Shown: one piece after another, positions 21,223 through 32,847 of the stretch | Numbering within the stretch: the first letter of the stretch is position 1 | Layout: each line of letters opens with the position of its first letter | Assembly: GCA_023091665.1 (NCBI GenBank) | Contig: JALJCQ010000023.1 | Location: forward strand, 124,001-188,000 | Source of the DNA: Pythium myriotylum | Lineage: Eukaryota > Oomycota > Peronosporomycetes > Pythiales > Pythiaceae | Direction: 5' to 3' | DNA: 64,000 nt | The notes under the pieces: model-generated | Databases searched by the model: none | What the model saw: only the letters and a program-made list of their open reading frames with translations | What the model was told of the DNA's origin: nothing | Position numbers and translations under genes: made by a program

Positions 21223-23809
21223 ATGGCGCGCGCCTGGGTCGCGGCCTTGCTTCTGGCGCTGCCAGGCGTCCGCGCCGACGCGACGGACGCCTCGGCGGAG
21301 GCGGCAGCGAACGCGGCTGGCGTCTCGACCGACGTACTCGCCAGCACGCTCGTCACGACCCTGCAGAACAACCTCGCCGTCGGCGAGAAACGCCTGATCG
21401 TCATGGAGGGCTTACCGACCTTCGCCGAGTCTGCCGTGCCCAAGATTTGCACCGGGACGCCTGCGATTGTATCCCACACACCACAGAACGGACCGAACGG
21501 CGCTTGCTTCGCGGGGACGGCGTGGGAAGGCACACTCCAGAGCAACTTGTCGTGCACCTGTCTCACCTATCTGTCGACGACCGAGTGGACGTTCCGGATC
21601 AAGAACTCGGCTTCACTCGTAAGCAAAACCGAAGAGAAACTTCCAGAGAAGCAACCTTTGGATACCGAGATCGAAGTCGACTCCACGATGATCTATGGCT
21701 TGTCACCGACACTGAAGAATTTGTACGTACACTCGACGATCCAAACGGTACCTAGCTCTGACCCAATCATTTTGCCATTCAGGACTATTCTTGGTGTTGG
21801 GATGTCGCGGGTGCCCATCAAGTTAATGCCGTCTCCGGTTGTGGCAACTAGCGACACTGTAGGGTTGATTATTTCTGCATCCAGAGCGACGGTATCAACT
21901 GTGTAAGTGAAGTCCCAGCGAAGGAGTAGTATGTGTTTGTTCTCACAATTACCGGGTTAGGCATGTGGAAAATTTGGACTTCGGCATCACTTCAATCGGT
22001 AAAGGATTTGTTCCAAGTATCCTGACAAACCTGTGAGTCTTCGAAGATCCCAAGGCGGGTCATGGTGGATTAATTGACGACAAATACGTTCCTTTTGACT
22101 TCAGGACGTTGAAGAACTGCAACATCAAAAGCTTCTCGACGGATTTGCTGACAACTTCGCCGAGTTTGGTGTCCCTGTGAGTCCCTTCAGTTGATGTTGA
22201 CACGTCAGTTTCTCATGTATTTTTCGTCAGGGACCTATCATCCAATGCTCTCTCAGGAGTTTTCCAAGATGTGACTTCCACGGCATGCGCATCGAATGGT
22301 TGCGATTTACAGACTTTGTGAGTTGCACGTGGACCTTCCTGGTGTATTGAGTTATTCTAATTGTGAGTGGAAATCAGGAATTTGTCAAGCAACCACATCA
22401 AGGATTTCCCGACGTATCTATTCAATTTACCGCAGTTGACATCGCTGTGAGTACCAGTTGGACTCCTGACCATGAGAATTTCACTCGCTTATAATTGGGA
22501 TTGTAGGTCTTTGCTGAATAACTCCCTCACTAACGTCTCGGTGGATTCAAGCCTGTACGCGAAGATGAGTTCAGGACTTCAGATTCTGGAACTGGACACA
22601 CCAGTAACTTGCTCCCAAGACGAAGTCATGCGAGCAGTTGCATCTTCAAAAGTTTGCGTGCTGAATGCGACCACTCAGTCTACTGCGGCTCCAGCAGCTA
22701 GTCAGTCGGGTAGCAGTAGCACGAACGTACTCATTTATGGTGTCATTGGCGGATGCCTCGTCATTGCCGTGCTCGTGTTCGTTCTCGTCAAGAAAAACTC
22801 CTGTCGGTCGCAAGAACAGCCAGACTTCGGCAAAGAACCGCTCGATGCGTACTTCGACAACACGCTTTCATACGATGACACCCACCCGACGGTTAGCGCA
22901 AGCTTGCTCAACGACCCGATCATCATCACGAACCGGATCCCGTACAACGATCTGCGCGTCGCGAACTGCATCAGCAAGGGAGGATTTGGCCTGGTGTATA
23001 GCGGCGTGTACAACCGTCGGCGCGTGGCGATCAAGAAAATCCGTCCTGATCGCGCAGGTGACATCAAGATGATCGAGGCTTTTCTGAAGGAGATCTGTTT
23101 GATGGCGACCCTGAACCACCCTCGCATCGTGGAGTTCGTGGGTGTTTCGTGGGACTCTTTGCGTAATCTGTGCGCTGTGACCGAGTTCATGGAGCGAGGA
23201 GATCTGCGTGAGGTGCTGCACGGGTTCAAGCTGCGAAACTCGCCCCTGACATGGGACAGTCACAAGACGACGATCGCGCTGCACATCGCGGAAGGTCTCA
23301 CGTATCTCCACTCGCTGAGTCCGAAGGTGATCCACCGTGATCTCAAGTCGAAGAACGTTCTACTGAACGGTGAGATGGAAGCTAAGCTGAGCGACTTCGG
23401 TATCTCTCGAGAGCGTCATCTGGAAGAGACCCACATGACTGCTGGTATCGGTACAAGTTTCTGGATCGCGCCGGAGGTGTTGTTAGGGAAGGACTACGAC
23501 GAGCGAGCCGACATTTTTTCGTTCGGTGTGGTGCTGTCGGAGATCGACACGGATGACTATCCGTACTGGAATGCTTCGAACCCAAACGTGGGTAACAAGG
23601 CGCAGGAGAACATGATTCTGCAGATGGTGGCGTCGGGGGCGATGCGTCCGTCGTTTTCGGAGTCGTGTCCGAAGGCGGTGCTCGAGTTGGCGGATCTGTG
23701 TCTGCAGGTGGATCCGGAGAATCGACCGACGGCCGCTGAGGTGGCGTACAAGCTGCAGCAGATCGTACAGTTCATGAAAGTTCCCTCAGGTGGTGGACGC
23801 AGTATATAG
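21223..23809 (+). CDS. LRR receptor-like kinase 1 (TKL group)
   Basis: Exons 21223-21722, 21783-21902, 21961-22032, 22105-22176, 22231-22317, 22378-22446 and 22507-23809; 740 residues. ATG at 21223 opens a signal peptide (MARAWVAALLLALPGVRADA). An N-terminal domain with four spaced cysteines (ending SCTCLTYL) is followed by LRR units, each encoded by its own exon and every intron splitting the last Leu codon (phase 2), for example LDLSSNALSGVF and LNLSSNHIKDFP. A single TM (about 22729-22790) precedes a cytoplasmic kinase with glycine loop SKGGFGLVYSG, VAIKK lysine, HRDLKSKN catalytic loop, DFGIS, and GTSFWIAPE before a DIFSFGVVLSE helix. All catalytic residues are present. Predicted role: cell-surface receptor Ser/Thr (TKL) kinase; the ligand is unknown. 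First of three tandem paralogs. Confidence 0.93.
22850..23777 (+). repeat. Near-identical kinase-exon tract, copy 1
   Basis: 928 nt of the kinase exon of receptor kinase 1, matching 25771-26698 at a constant offset of 2921. Reading both copies side by side I find only two substitutions, at 23734 (C/T) and 23755 (G/C), both near the right end. Sequence outside the tract diverges abruptly on both sides, which points to gene conversion or very recent exon duplication. Confidence 0.9.
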
Positions 23810-24151
23810 ATGTCTTCCCACTTGCGTTGTTGCGTTGCGGTGTTGTCTTGGCATTTAGCTGGTACGAACAAGTGAATCTGGCGGAGCTGAGATCCGAGTG
23901 ACCTAAGTGATGGTTGGAAAGTTGAGAAACTATTTAAACCAGTTTCTTTCCGGGTGGGCTGATCCGAATTGGGCGTCTGATCGCGTCAATATCTGTGCAT
24001 AGCCACTGCGCCGCGAGCCTTTTCTGCCGACCAGGTCCGTTCTCTCCCCCACTTGCTTTTCAGTCAAGAACGAGCCGTTCGGACTGGCCCCAGAGTTGCC
24101 GAGTGCGAGTCCCGACGACGCACTGAGAATCGGCCATTCCGGCGGAAGGCA
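23810..24151. other. Intergenic region between receptor kinases 1 and 2
   Basis: 342 nt holding the 3' end of kinase 1 and the presumed promoter of kinase 2. No gene, repeat or structured element was recognised. It is not visibly similar to the other two upstream regions in the cluster, so the near-identity of the kinases does not extend here. Confidence 0.45.
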
Positions 24152-26733
24152 ATGTGGGCGGCACTTCTCGCCGCCATCGTGGCTCTCACAGGTACCACGA
24201 TGGCAGCGTCGATTGACGGGTCACTGGGCTCGGCTGTCTCCCTCGCGGATGCCTCGCCCGAGTTGATCGGCAAAGTTGTGGTCAACACACTCCAGGAAGG
24301 TCTCCCTATCGGGAGCCGTCGTCTTGTTATCCTTCAAGACCTTCCGGAGGTCGCACAAAGCAACGCCCCGCTAGTCTGCGGAGGGCTCCCCACCGTAGTC
24401 GCGTATACACCCAACGTGGGCAGCAACGGGGAGTGCTTTAAGCTTTCCAGCCAGCCGACTCTCAAAAGCAACCTTTCGTGCACATGCTTAACCTACCTCA
24501 ACACGAGCACGCCTGAGTGGAGCTTCCGCATCAAGAAACTGGGATCGAAAGCGGAAATCCAGCTTCCGCCGTCTCAGGGTGTCGACGAGGTTATCGAAGT
24601 TGATTCCTCTCTGATATACGGTGTTGCCTCGAATGTGAAGACTCTGTGGGTGCTCCTACTTGGAACGTGATACACTAGCGAAACTAACGCGGCTGCTGAC
24701 TAGAAAACTCGTGGGCATTGGCGACGAGCCTGTACCGCTACAACTGCGTTCATCACCCATTCCAGGGACCGTCACCAACGACATCGCACTGATCATTTCC
24801 TCTTTGAAGGCGACAATCAACACAGTGTTAGTTTGTCGCTCTGATAATTGCTCAGAATGGTTCTAACTGTGGTGAATTCTATGCGCCCCAGCTACGTGGA
24901 AAATATCGATTTTGGGAGCTATGACCTCAAGCGAGGTTTTGTCCCAAGCAAGATCACCAATCTGTCCGTGATTTGCTCTCATCTTTGGTCTGTAGCTCCT
25001 TCTGACCACAACATTTCTTTCCCTCAGAACTATGAAGAATTGCAACCTAGGGTCATTTGCCACTGACCTCTTGGCGAGCTTGGGCAAACTCGAGAGCTTG
25101 TGGGTCCAGAATAGTCTTAACCGTTGTCAGATTGTGGATTAACTTGTTATGATCGCCACAGGGACTTGTCCTACAACCAATTGACAGGCGTATATCAAGA
25201 TATCACTCCAGACACTTGCGTTGCCTCTTTCTGCCCCATCAAAGCCATGTACGTGGAGTTAGAACAAAGCCTTACTCCTGTGTAAGTCACTTTACTTCTT
25301 GCTGCGATAGGAACCTCTCCCACAATCGCATCAAAGAGTTTCCGACAGGCCTTCTCAACATGGATAATCTTGCTTCACTGTAAGTGCAGCTCCGATGAAG
25401 TTTGTCGCCTGGTTCACTACTGACTTGATAATTTGACAGGTCGCTGAAGGATAACAAGATCACGAACTTTAGCTTGACTGCAGAAACGTTCAAGTCTCTT
25501 CAGAAGCTGGCTGTGCTGGAAATCGACACGGTTCAGAATTGCTCAGTTGGCGAGTTAACCCCAGTTGCGTCGGCCAATGTGTGTGTATACAATGCCACGC
25601 AAGCGTCGGAACCGACACGGGAATCTTCATCCGCTGCTGCTCATAGCTACCTGATGTATGCTGTAATCGCTGGCTGCCTCGTCATAGCAGTTCTTGTGTT
25701 CGTATTGGTGAGAAAAAGATCCTGCAATGCAGCCGACGATAGCGATTCAAGCAAGGGACCACTTGACGTCTACTTCGACAACACGCTTTCATACGATGAC
25801 ACCCACCCGACGGTTAGCGCAAGCTTGCTCAACGACCCGATCATCATCACGAACCGGATCCCGTACAACGATCTGCGCGTCGCGAACTGCATCAGCAAGG
25901 GAGGATTTGGCCTGGTGTATAGCGGCGTGTACAACCGTCGGCGCGTGGCGATCAAGAAAATCCGTCCTGATCGCGCAGGTGACATCAAGATGATCGAGGC
26001 TTTTCTGAAGGAGATCTGTTTGATGGCGACCCTGAACCACCCTCGCATCGTGGAGTTCGTGGGTGTTTCGTGGGACTCTTTGCGTAATCTGTGCGCTGTG
26101 ACCGAGTTCATGGAGCGAGGAGATCTGCGTGAGGTGCTGCACGGGTTCAAGCTGCGAAACTCGCCCCTGACATGGGACAGTCACAAGACGACGATCGCGC
26201 TGCACATCGCGGAAGGTCTCACGTATCTCCACTCGCTGAGTCCGAAGGTGATCCACCGTGATCTCAAGTCGAAGAACGTTCTACTGAACGGTGAGATGGA
26301 AGCTAAGCTGAGCGACTTCGGTATCTCTCGAGAGCGTCATCTGGAAGAGACCCACATGACTGCTGGTATCGGTACAAGTTTCTGGATCGCGCCGGAGGTG
26401 TTGTTAGGGAAGGACTACGACGAGCGAGCCGACATTTTTTCGTTCGGTGTGGTGCTGTCGGAGATCGACACGGATGACTATCCGTACTGGAATGCTTCGA
26501 ACCCAAACGTGGGTAACAAGGCGCAGGAGAACATGATTCTGCAGATGGTGGCGTCGGGGGCGATGCGTCCGTCGTTTTCGGAGTCGTGTCCGAAGGCGGT
26601 GCTCGAGTTGGCGGATCTGTGTCTGCAGGTGGATCCGGAGAATCGACCGACGGCTGCTGAGGTGGCGTACAAGCTCCAGCAGATCGTACAGTTCATGAAC
26701 CCCTCGTCCAGCCGAAGCTCTGTATTCTACTAG
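24152..26733 (+). CDS. LRR receptor-like kinase 2 (TKL group)
   Basis: Exons 24152-24645, 24704-24826, 24892-24963, 25028-25099, 25162-25248, 25311-25379 and 25440-26733; 736 residues. The architecture is the same as kinase 1: signal peptide (MWAALLAAIVALTGTTMA), four-Cys N-terminal domain, one LRR per exon with phase-2 introns, TM (about 25650-25708) and TKL kinase. Four internal exon lengths are exactly those of kinase 1 (72, 72, 87, 69 nt), with the first LRR-region exon at 123 instead of 120. The ectodomain is clearly diverged from kinase 1 (for example LDLSYNQLTGVY, MNLSHNRIKEFP), while the kinase is virtually identical at the DNA level. This gives two receptors with different ligand-facing domains and the same signalling domain. 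All kinase motifs are intact. The third intron acceptor and the weak donor GTCCGT at 24964 are the least certain boundaries. Confidence 0.92.
25771..26698 (+). repeat. Near-identical kinase-exon tract, copy 2
   Basis: Partner of 22850-23777 (see that entry). The left boundary falls just before the codons for YFDNTLSYDD, inside the juxtamembrane segment, and the right boundary falls about a dozen codons before the stop. Confidence 0.9.
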
Positions 26734-27048
26734 ACAATCCGATCTCAATGTCACGATATTCATGATTAGATTTGAGTGGTGATTAGTCCGGATGTGGATG
26801 ATAGAGTTCAGTGCATGTGAGGATATTCTGTGTTAAATCGCTAGGGGCACCCTGTGATCCCACCATTGGCCATTAAAGCATGTCTGATCTGGCAGTTATC
26901 TGGACTTATTGCCTCGGACGACAATGCTGCGCCATGGTTCCAGTCACGAGCGAACCCAACGACGACACACGTCGCGTCAAAGGTGACAGCGAGACACCCG
27001 CCAGCGTCTGAGTACTTCTTGACGAGGACAAGCCCACGGCGAGAGACC
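26734..27048. other. Intergenic region between receptor kinases 2 and 3
   Basis: 315 nt, with an AT-rich first half and no recognisable gene. It presumably contains the kinase 2 terminator and the kinase 3 promoter. Confidence 0.45.
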
Positions 27049-29689
27049 ATGGCCCTCCTCGCCTTCCTCGCCTTCCAACTCGCGACGGCCCTCGCGCAGC
27101 AGCCAGGCAGTTCCGACGGACGTCCACCGTCTTCCGCAGACCGCAACGTGGACCCACTCATCTCCGATTTAGAGTCCTATGTCGGGCCAGGTGATAGTAT
27201 GTTCATCGTCATGGGCAGCCCCATTGACGCACCGCCGCCACCCCCACCACCCGGCTTCTCCCCACCGAACGGCAAGCGACCCGTCGTGTGTGACGGCCAG
27301 CCGGCCGTGATGACTCGAGCAAGCACCAGCAACGGCGCCTGCTTCGGGCCCAATGTGACAACCGCGTTGTCATGTTCTTGCATCAAAGACCTTGCAGGTC
27401 TTGATACGTGGGATGTCCGAGTCACCTCAACAGCGTCCAACATGTCAAACGAGCTCCCGCCACCAACCTTGCCAGCAACGACGGTGTTCAGCATCAACCA
27501 GATCCTGATTTTTACTCTTCCAAGTACTCTTGGGTCATTGTGAGTACCGAACTGTGTGTTTCTTCAGCTATCGTCCCACTAATGTCGTGTGCGCTGAGCT
27601 AGTTCCCTGACGGCAGAGACAACCAAACCTCTACGTCTACAGTTTCGCTTGATGCCAGGGCCCCCTGGTGCAGGGTCGAGCATACCGTCTCTTGTTCGCG
27701 TACCTTTTGTCAACGCACTCAAATCACTGTATGACGGCTCGTTTGAGAGGTTACCTCTCTCCATTTTCTGATCGGCTTCGTGTTTCAGGGACATCACAAA
27801 CATTGATTTGGGCGGTTTACAGTTGCAAACAGGCTTCTTGCCGACTGGAGTCAGCAACCTGTATGAACATTAACAAAGGCTGCTGTGCGTATTTGTGTCG
27901 CTTACTGAGTGCTGAACCAGGTCACTGCGCAAATGCAACCTCACTCGGCTTCCAAGCGATTTCTTGAACAAGTTCATCGACCTCCAATCTCTGTACGTAA
28001 TGCAATCTCCAACCCACGTAACGCATTGTATTTACACGCTTCTGTTGTAGCGATGTATCTATTAACTCACTAAAGGGTATCTATCAGGACGTGACCTCCC
28101 CGACTCTGGCTCCGTGTCCGTTGACTTCGCTGTACGTGCTGCGCCGTAGACGCTGTCTGGGGCAATAATCATTGACTTCGTTGCACAGAAATCTATCCGA
28201 AAATGCATTTACTGAGCTACCTAGTGATCTGCTCAACTTCAAACTCACAAGCTTGTGAGTTTGGCAGAACTTCGGTTATCTTGTTTTTGCTGGTAGCTGA
28301 CAGAGGATTGTTTGTAGGGATCTCAGCGGAAACCCAATCACAAATGCGACTGTAACTACCTCAGCAGCAGACACGCTGAGTTCCCTGGCAACGTTTAGAC
28401 TTTCGTCGGACGCAACCAACACAAGCTGTAGCGAGGGTGTGTGGCGACAAATTCAAGATAGTCGAGTGTGTGTGCTACAGTCGTCTGTCAGCCAACAAGG
28501 TGGTAAGAGGCATGATCTTCTGCTTCTGTGGAGTGCATGCTCACAAACTTGTTTGACCGAATTAGTATCCCAGGACACTGGAGATGGGGGCCACGGATTC
28601 GTCATTTACGTTGTTATCGGCTGTATCGTCGTGATTGTGCTTCTACTTCTCGTAATTGTTCGTAAACGACTTCCATGGGGAAGAAAATCCGTCGGCAACA
28701 AGGATGCCTTAGAGTCGCTGTTTGATTCGACAATCCCTTTCGACGACAGCCACCCGACAGTTAGCGCAAGCTTACTCAACGATCCGATCATCATCACGAA
28801 CCGGATCCCGTACAACGACCTCCGTCTTGCAAACTGCATCAGCAAGGGAGGATTCGGCCTAGTGTATAGCGGCGTGTACAACCGTCGGCGCGTGGCGATC
28901 AAGAAAATCCGTCCAGAACGTGCCGGTGACATCAAGATGATCGAGGCTTTTCTAAAGGAGATCTGTTTGATGGCGACCCTGAGCCATCCTTGCATCGTGG
29001 AGTTCGTGGGTGTTTCATGGGACACTTTGCGTAATCTGTGCGCTGTGACGGAGTTCATGGAGCGAGGAGATCTGCGTGAAGTTCTTCAAGCCTTCAAGCT
29101 GAGAAATACACCTCTAACGTGGACCGATCATAAGGCAGCCATTGCGGTTAATGTTGCAGAGGCATTAACTTATCTCCACTCGCTGAGTCCGAAGGTGATC
29201 CACCGTGATCTCAAGTCGAAGAACATTCTACTGAACGGTGAGATGGAAGCTAAGCTGAGCGACTTCGGTATCTCTCGAGAGCGTCATCTGGAAGAGACCC
29301 ACATGACTGCTGGTATCGGTACAAGTTTCTGGATCGCGCCGGAGGTGTTGTTAGGGAAGGACTACGACGAGCGAGCCGACATTTTTTCGTTCGGTGTGGT
29401 GCTGTCGGAGATCGACACGGATGACTATCCGTACTGGAATGAGAAGAACCCGAATGTCGGCGGCCACGTCCAGCAAAACAAGATTCTGCAGATGGTGGCA
29501 TCCGGGGCGTTGCGACCGTCGTTCTCCGAGTCGTGCCCTAAAGCGGTGTTAGAATTAGCAGATCTCTGTCTCCAGGTCGACCCCGATGAGCGACCAACTG
29601 CGGCCGAGATCGTGTACGAAATCCAACGGTTCGTGGCCACGTTGCCTCCAGTTCGCAGCGACTTCTACAGCACGAGTAGTGGAGTCTGA
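27049..29689 (+). CDS. LRR receptor-like kinase 3 (TKL group), mosaic paralog
   Basis: Exons 27049-27539, 27603-27728, 27789-27860, 27921-27992, 28051-28131, 28189-28254 and 28318-29689; 759 residues. It has a signal peptide (MALLAFLAFQLATALAQ), a proline run in the ectodomain (APPPPPPPGF), a reduced form of the four-Cys domain (SCSCI), LRR exons with phase-2 introns (for example LSLRKCNLTRLP), a TM near 28597-28660 and an intact TKL kinase (GGFGLVYSG, HRDLKSKN, DFGIS, GTSFWIAPE). Exon 2 starts at the acceptor CTAG ending at 27602, the only acceptor that keeps both phase and similarity. A 63-nt segment beginning GTAAGAGG at 28502 has GT...AG ends, no in-frame stop and a length divisible by three, so it may be either an intron or coding; if spliced, the protein is 738 residues. 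It is more diverged from kinases 1 and 2 than they are from each other. Confidence 0.9.
29171..29441 (+). repeat. Gene-conversion-like tract shared with receptor kinases 1 and 2
   Basis: 271 nt matching 23303-23573 (offset 5868) with one visible mismatch (29225, A versus G). It encodes the catalytic loop through the helix after the activation segment. Sequence directly upstream (about 29100-29165) and downstream (from 29442) is strongly diverged even at synonymous sites, so the identity is confined to this block. Confidence 0.85.
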
Positions 29690-29820
29690 TTTTGAGTAAA
29701 TTAGTATTGGCCTGGCTCAGCCTTTTTCTTGAAGCTAGCCTGGTTGTCTCATCTCTCCTGCTCCATCTGGCCGCTCGCATCGGAAAGATTTCCCGGACGG
29801 AACTGCTGACGGGGTCCCGT

Positions 29821-32792
29821 ATGCGCGCCGTGTACCAGTCGGCGGACCACCCCGAGCGCATGCGGCTCGTCTTCACGACACAGCTCCACCATCAGCTCCA
29901 GACCATCGCGCGCGGCCGCGAGATCCACACGCCGACGCCCCCACCGCGCCACGCGAATGGCTATGCGTCCACGCGGGGCCGCGAGATCGACGGCTGGGAG
30001 CTCGAGAAGAAGGTTCTCCAGTTGAAAGAAGTGCGCCCACTGCTCGAGCGCCCGTTCTTCTTGTACTCCGACGCGGACACGACGGCGACTCACTCCAGTT
30101 CCAGTGGCAGCAGCGGCGTCGCGGCGTTTTTCTCCCTGGATTTATACTTCAACAAGACCCTTCCGCTCGTCACCGGTCAGCAATCGCTGCTCGATCTCTG
30201 GGAATATCTGCTTGATATGTGCGAGTACGTTCCCGTTCGGAATCGCTGCCGTTCACTCTACCTGCATGTCGCTGTCTGCGTCTGTCGCCGTGTCGAGTTC
30301 ATCCACGGCTACACGATTGACGACCTCGTGGTGACAATAGACGAAACAGGTACGTCGACTTCTGCTTTCGCGCTCCCGGTACCGTGGCCACTGAGGGTCT
30401 GCCTCCAATCATATAGTTTTGGATCGATATTACCATCTGCTGGGCCGATGTATCGATCTGTGCAACACGAAGCTGACGCAGTCGCGCGTCCTACTCGAAG
30501 AGAACGCGCTTTTCATGGCCCACATCTACACCACCGTCTCCATGCGCTTTCCCAGCCGAGCTGGATCTGTCTTCGATGCAGTGGTAGAAAGCACCCGTGT
30601 GCTTGAAGATCGATCCATGCACAAGCCTCTCGACTATCGTCGACCGGAACGCCAACGTTCCCAATCGGAGCCAAACACGATGCATTCTATTCCTCCTTCC
30701 GGATCTTCCCCGGTGACAGGGAAGAAAATGAAAGAGAGAGAACAGTGCCGTAGTCCCCGGGAAATGCAGCGCAACTGGAATGCTCTGCCAGGTTCGACCA
30801 TTGGTTAGTAGATTCGCTTCAAGCGTTATAACGAGGATTGTTTGGCTAGAACTTGCGGCACCAGGCAATGAGATCGACACAGAGGAGCAAACGACTAAAG
30901 TTCTCAGCGCTTTCTCCAAATACAAGAAAAATCGACGTGCCCACGCGACCCTGTACCGAGAAAACAAAATTGGGAATCAACATTTCTCGACTGTATTCAA
31001 TCGGCGCACCGTCGAGTCTGCACTTTGCGAGGCGCTTGAAGCTGTGAGCTGGAGTGGACGAACTCTTCCTTCGATTGATTCCGATCTGATTCTTATTTGG
31101 TGAACAGGACATGACTCAGGGGGAGGTGATGGGGTTAGAGGAGGTCGCATTTATCCAGCAAGTTCCTGCTCTTCGCGTATTTGGTGGAAGTGAGAACAAA
31201 CGGCTGCTCGAGTACCCTCAATTGCTGAAGGGTCTGGAACTCGGTCTCAATTTGTTCACAGAGCGTCTGCAGAAGCCTGCGCGGGATGAGGTGCTATTGG
31301 CCTTCTTCATCGGCGCATTCCTGGGGGATTATTCATACTGGTGTGAAGCCGGGTTCGCGGCAACTACAATGTCAAACAGTGCAAATCAAATGCTCTGGCA
31401 TTGCCTTCCCGGTTACTTCTGCGTGATCCGCGCGTTTGTTGCGATTTTTAAACGAATGTGTCAGCGGCGTCCCCGCCAAGTCAGCTCCTCGAACGCAGAT
31501 GGCGGAAGCATTTTATCTATTGTCCACGGCCAAGAGACTGACGCATGGTCATCGTACTGGTCAACGCGAGAGGTGACGGTCGTGATGGACACACTCAGTG
31601 AGGTAGCTAAGAACCCACGCCTTACGAACATCTTCGTGGAGATCGTACTCGAGGGAACCAACATCTTGGATCCTACAAGTGTTAACTATGCCTTGTCGAA
31701 TCTGCAACGGGTGCTGGAGACAGCAGCCTCTGCGTCAAGAAGACAAAACAATCCTCATTCGACCCTGACATCGAAGCGCGGGCGAACTTCAAGGAAACGT
31801 GGAAGCCTTGGCAACGAATTTGATGATGTTTATTTCTGCACAGCACTGAGGAAAGCTATGCTCTCGTCTCATGTTCAGATTCTACTCAAGTCGCTCACGT
31901 TTCTCTACAGCTGCCTTGGTGAGATTCTGATAGATGGAGTGGCGGAATATTTAGACCGTCTAACAGTCCAGCGTTCGTCATGAATCGTAGACTTGCTTCC
32001 TTCTCGTGCACGCCGGAGGATTATCTCCGAACTTGTGATTCGCGAGAATTTTTTTCGTCTGTTCTTACATTGGAACGAAGAGGTGCGCTCTAGCGACCAG
32101 AAGATAGTGTTGTATTTTACTCACATTCTTCATTCCATCAGATCCGGAAGATTTATGTCTACATGATCGTGTTCAAGGTGTTCGCGTCAAGCCGACTTGA
32201 TCTACCATGTGCAACAGACCGAATCCTCCTATCAGAGAGCCCATTCTTTCACTCACACATTGGTGGACGCGGAAGTGGAGTGTCCGCTCTCTTCTCGCCC
32301 GCGTCAAGTTCACCAACTTTTGGATACTGGTCCCACTTCAGCGATATTGCTCACTCAATGATCAAGACTCCTTCGAGCGAGGCGAAGGATGAACAAAGGC
32401 GAATCGCTGCAGCAAACGGCCTCGCAAATCTAGTAGCCTGGGACTCTCGAGGAGCTACGCTTGCCAACCACTCGGGTAGTCAACCAGGTCTATGGGACAA
32501 ACGCGCATCAGTCTTCCACGTAGGTCTGGACGATGATGATGTGTCTGTGGACTTACTGGTTGCAAGCAAAATCGACGCATCGATGAAGATGCTTGCCGAT
32601 CAAGTCAGTCACAAAAAAGTGCCTTCAGCACAATACTTCCCGACGGAGCAAGAGGCATATGCAGAGCGCGCTCTCTCGCAGTATGTGAATGTGCTATGGG
32701 AGTACTACGCAGCTGCGTTCGATCGCCCCGAATCCAAGCCTGCAGCACCCAAGCTCGAGTTCAACATTTCATCCCCCTTTGTGGCGGAATGA
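29821..32792 (+). CDS. DUF1765-like protein, six exons
   Basis: Exons 29821-30349, 30417-30791, 30850-31043, 31108-31918, 31991-32082 and 32142-32792; 883 residues. The ATG at 29821 (MRAVYQSADHPERMRL) is the first that follows the end of kinase 3 by a normal distance; a longer open frame upstream starts without context. The C-terminal third has the pattern of DUF1765 (described in fungi and mycetozoa): helical run SHVQILLKSLTFLYSCL, then IISELVIRENFFRLFLHWNEE and IRKIYVYMIVFKVF across an exon junction. No catalytic motif is visible. The middle (about residues 215-300) is low-complexity and basic. The molecular function of the family is not known to me. Splice phases all agree, which supports one gene; the family call is moderate. 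Confidence 0.68.
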
Positions 32793-32847
32793 AAGCTCCA
32801 TTCCAACACGTTTACTCAATAAAGTTACAGGAGCTACCTGAAGCTAT

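Noticed and set aside
20862..21755. 297-residue plus-strand frame over the receptor kinase 1 start
   Set aside because: It is out of frame with the kinase signal peptide and first exon, and it is Arg/Gly-rich without any domain.
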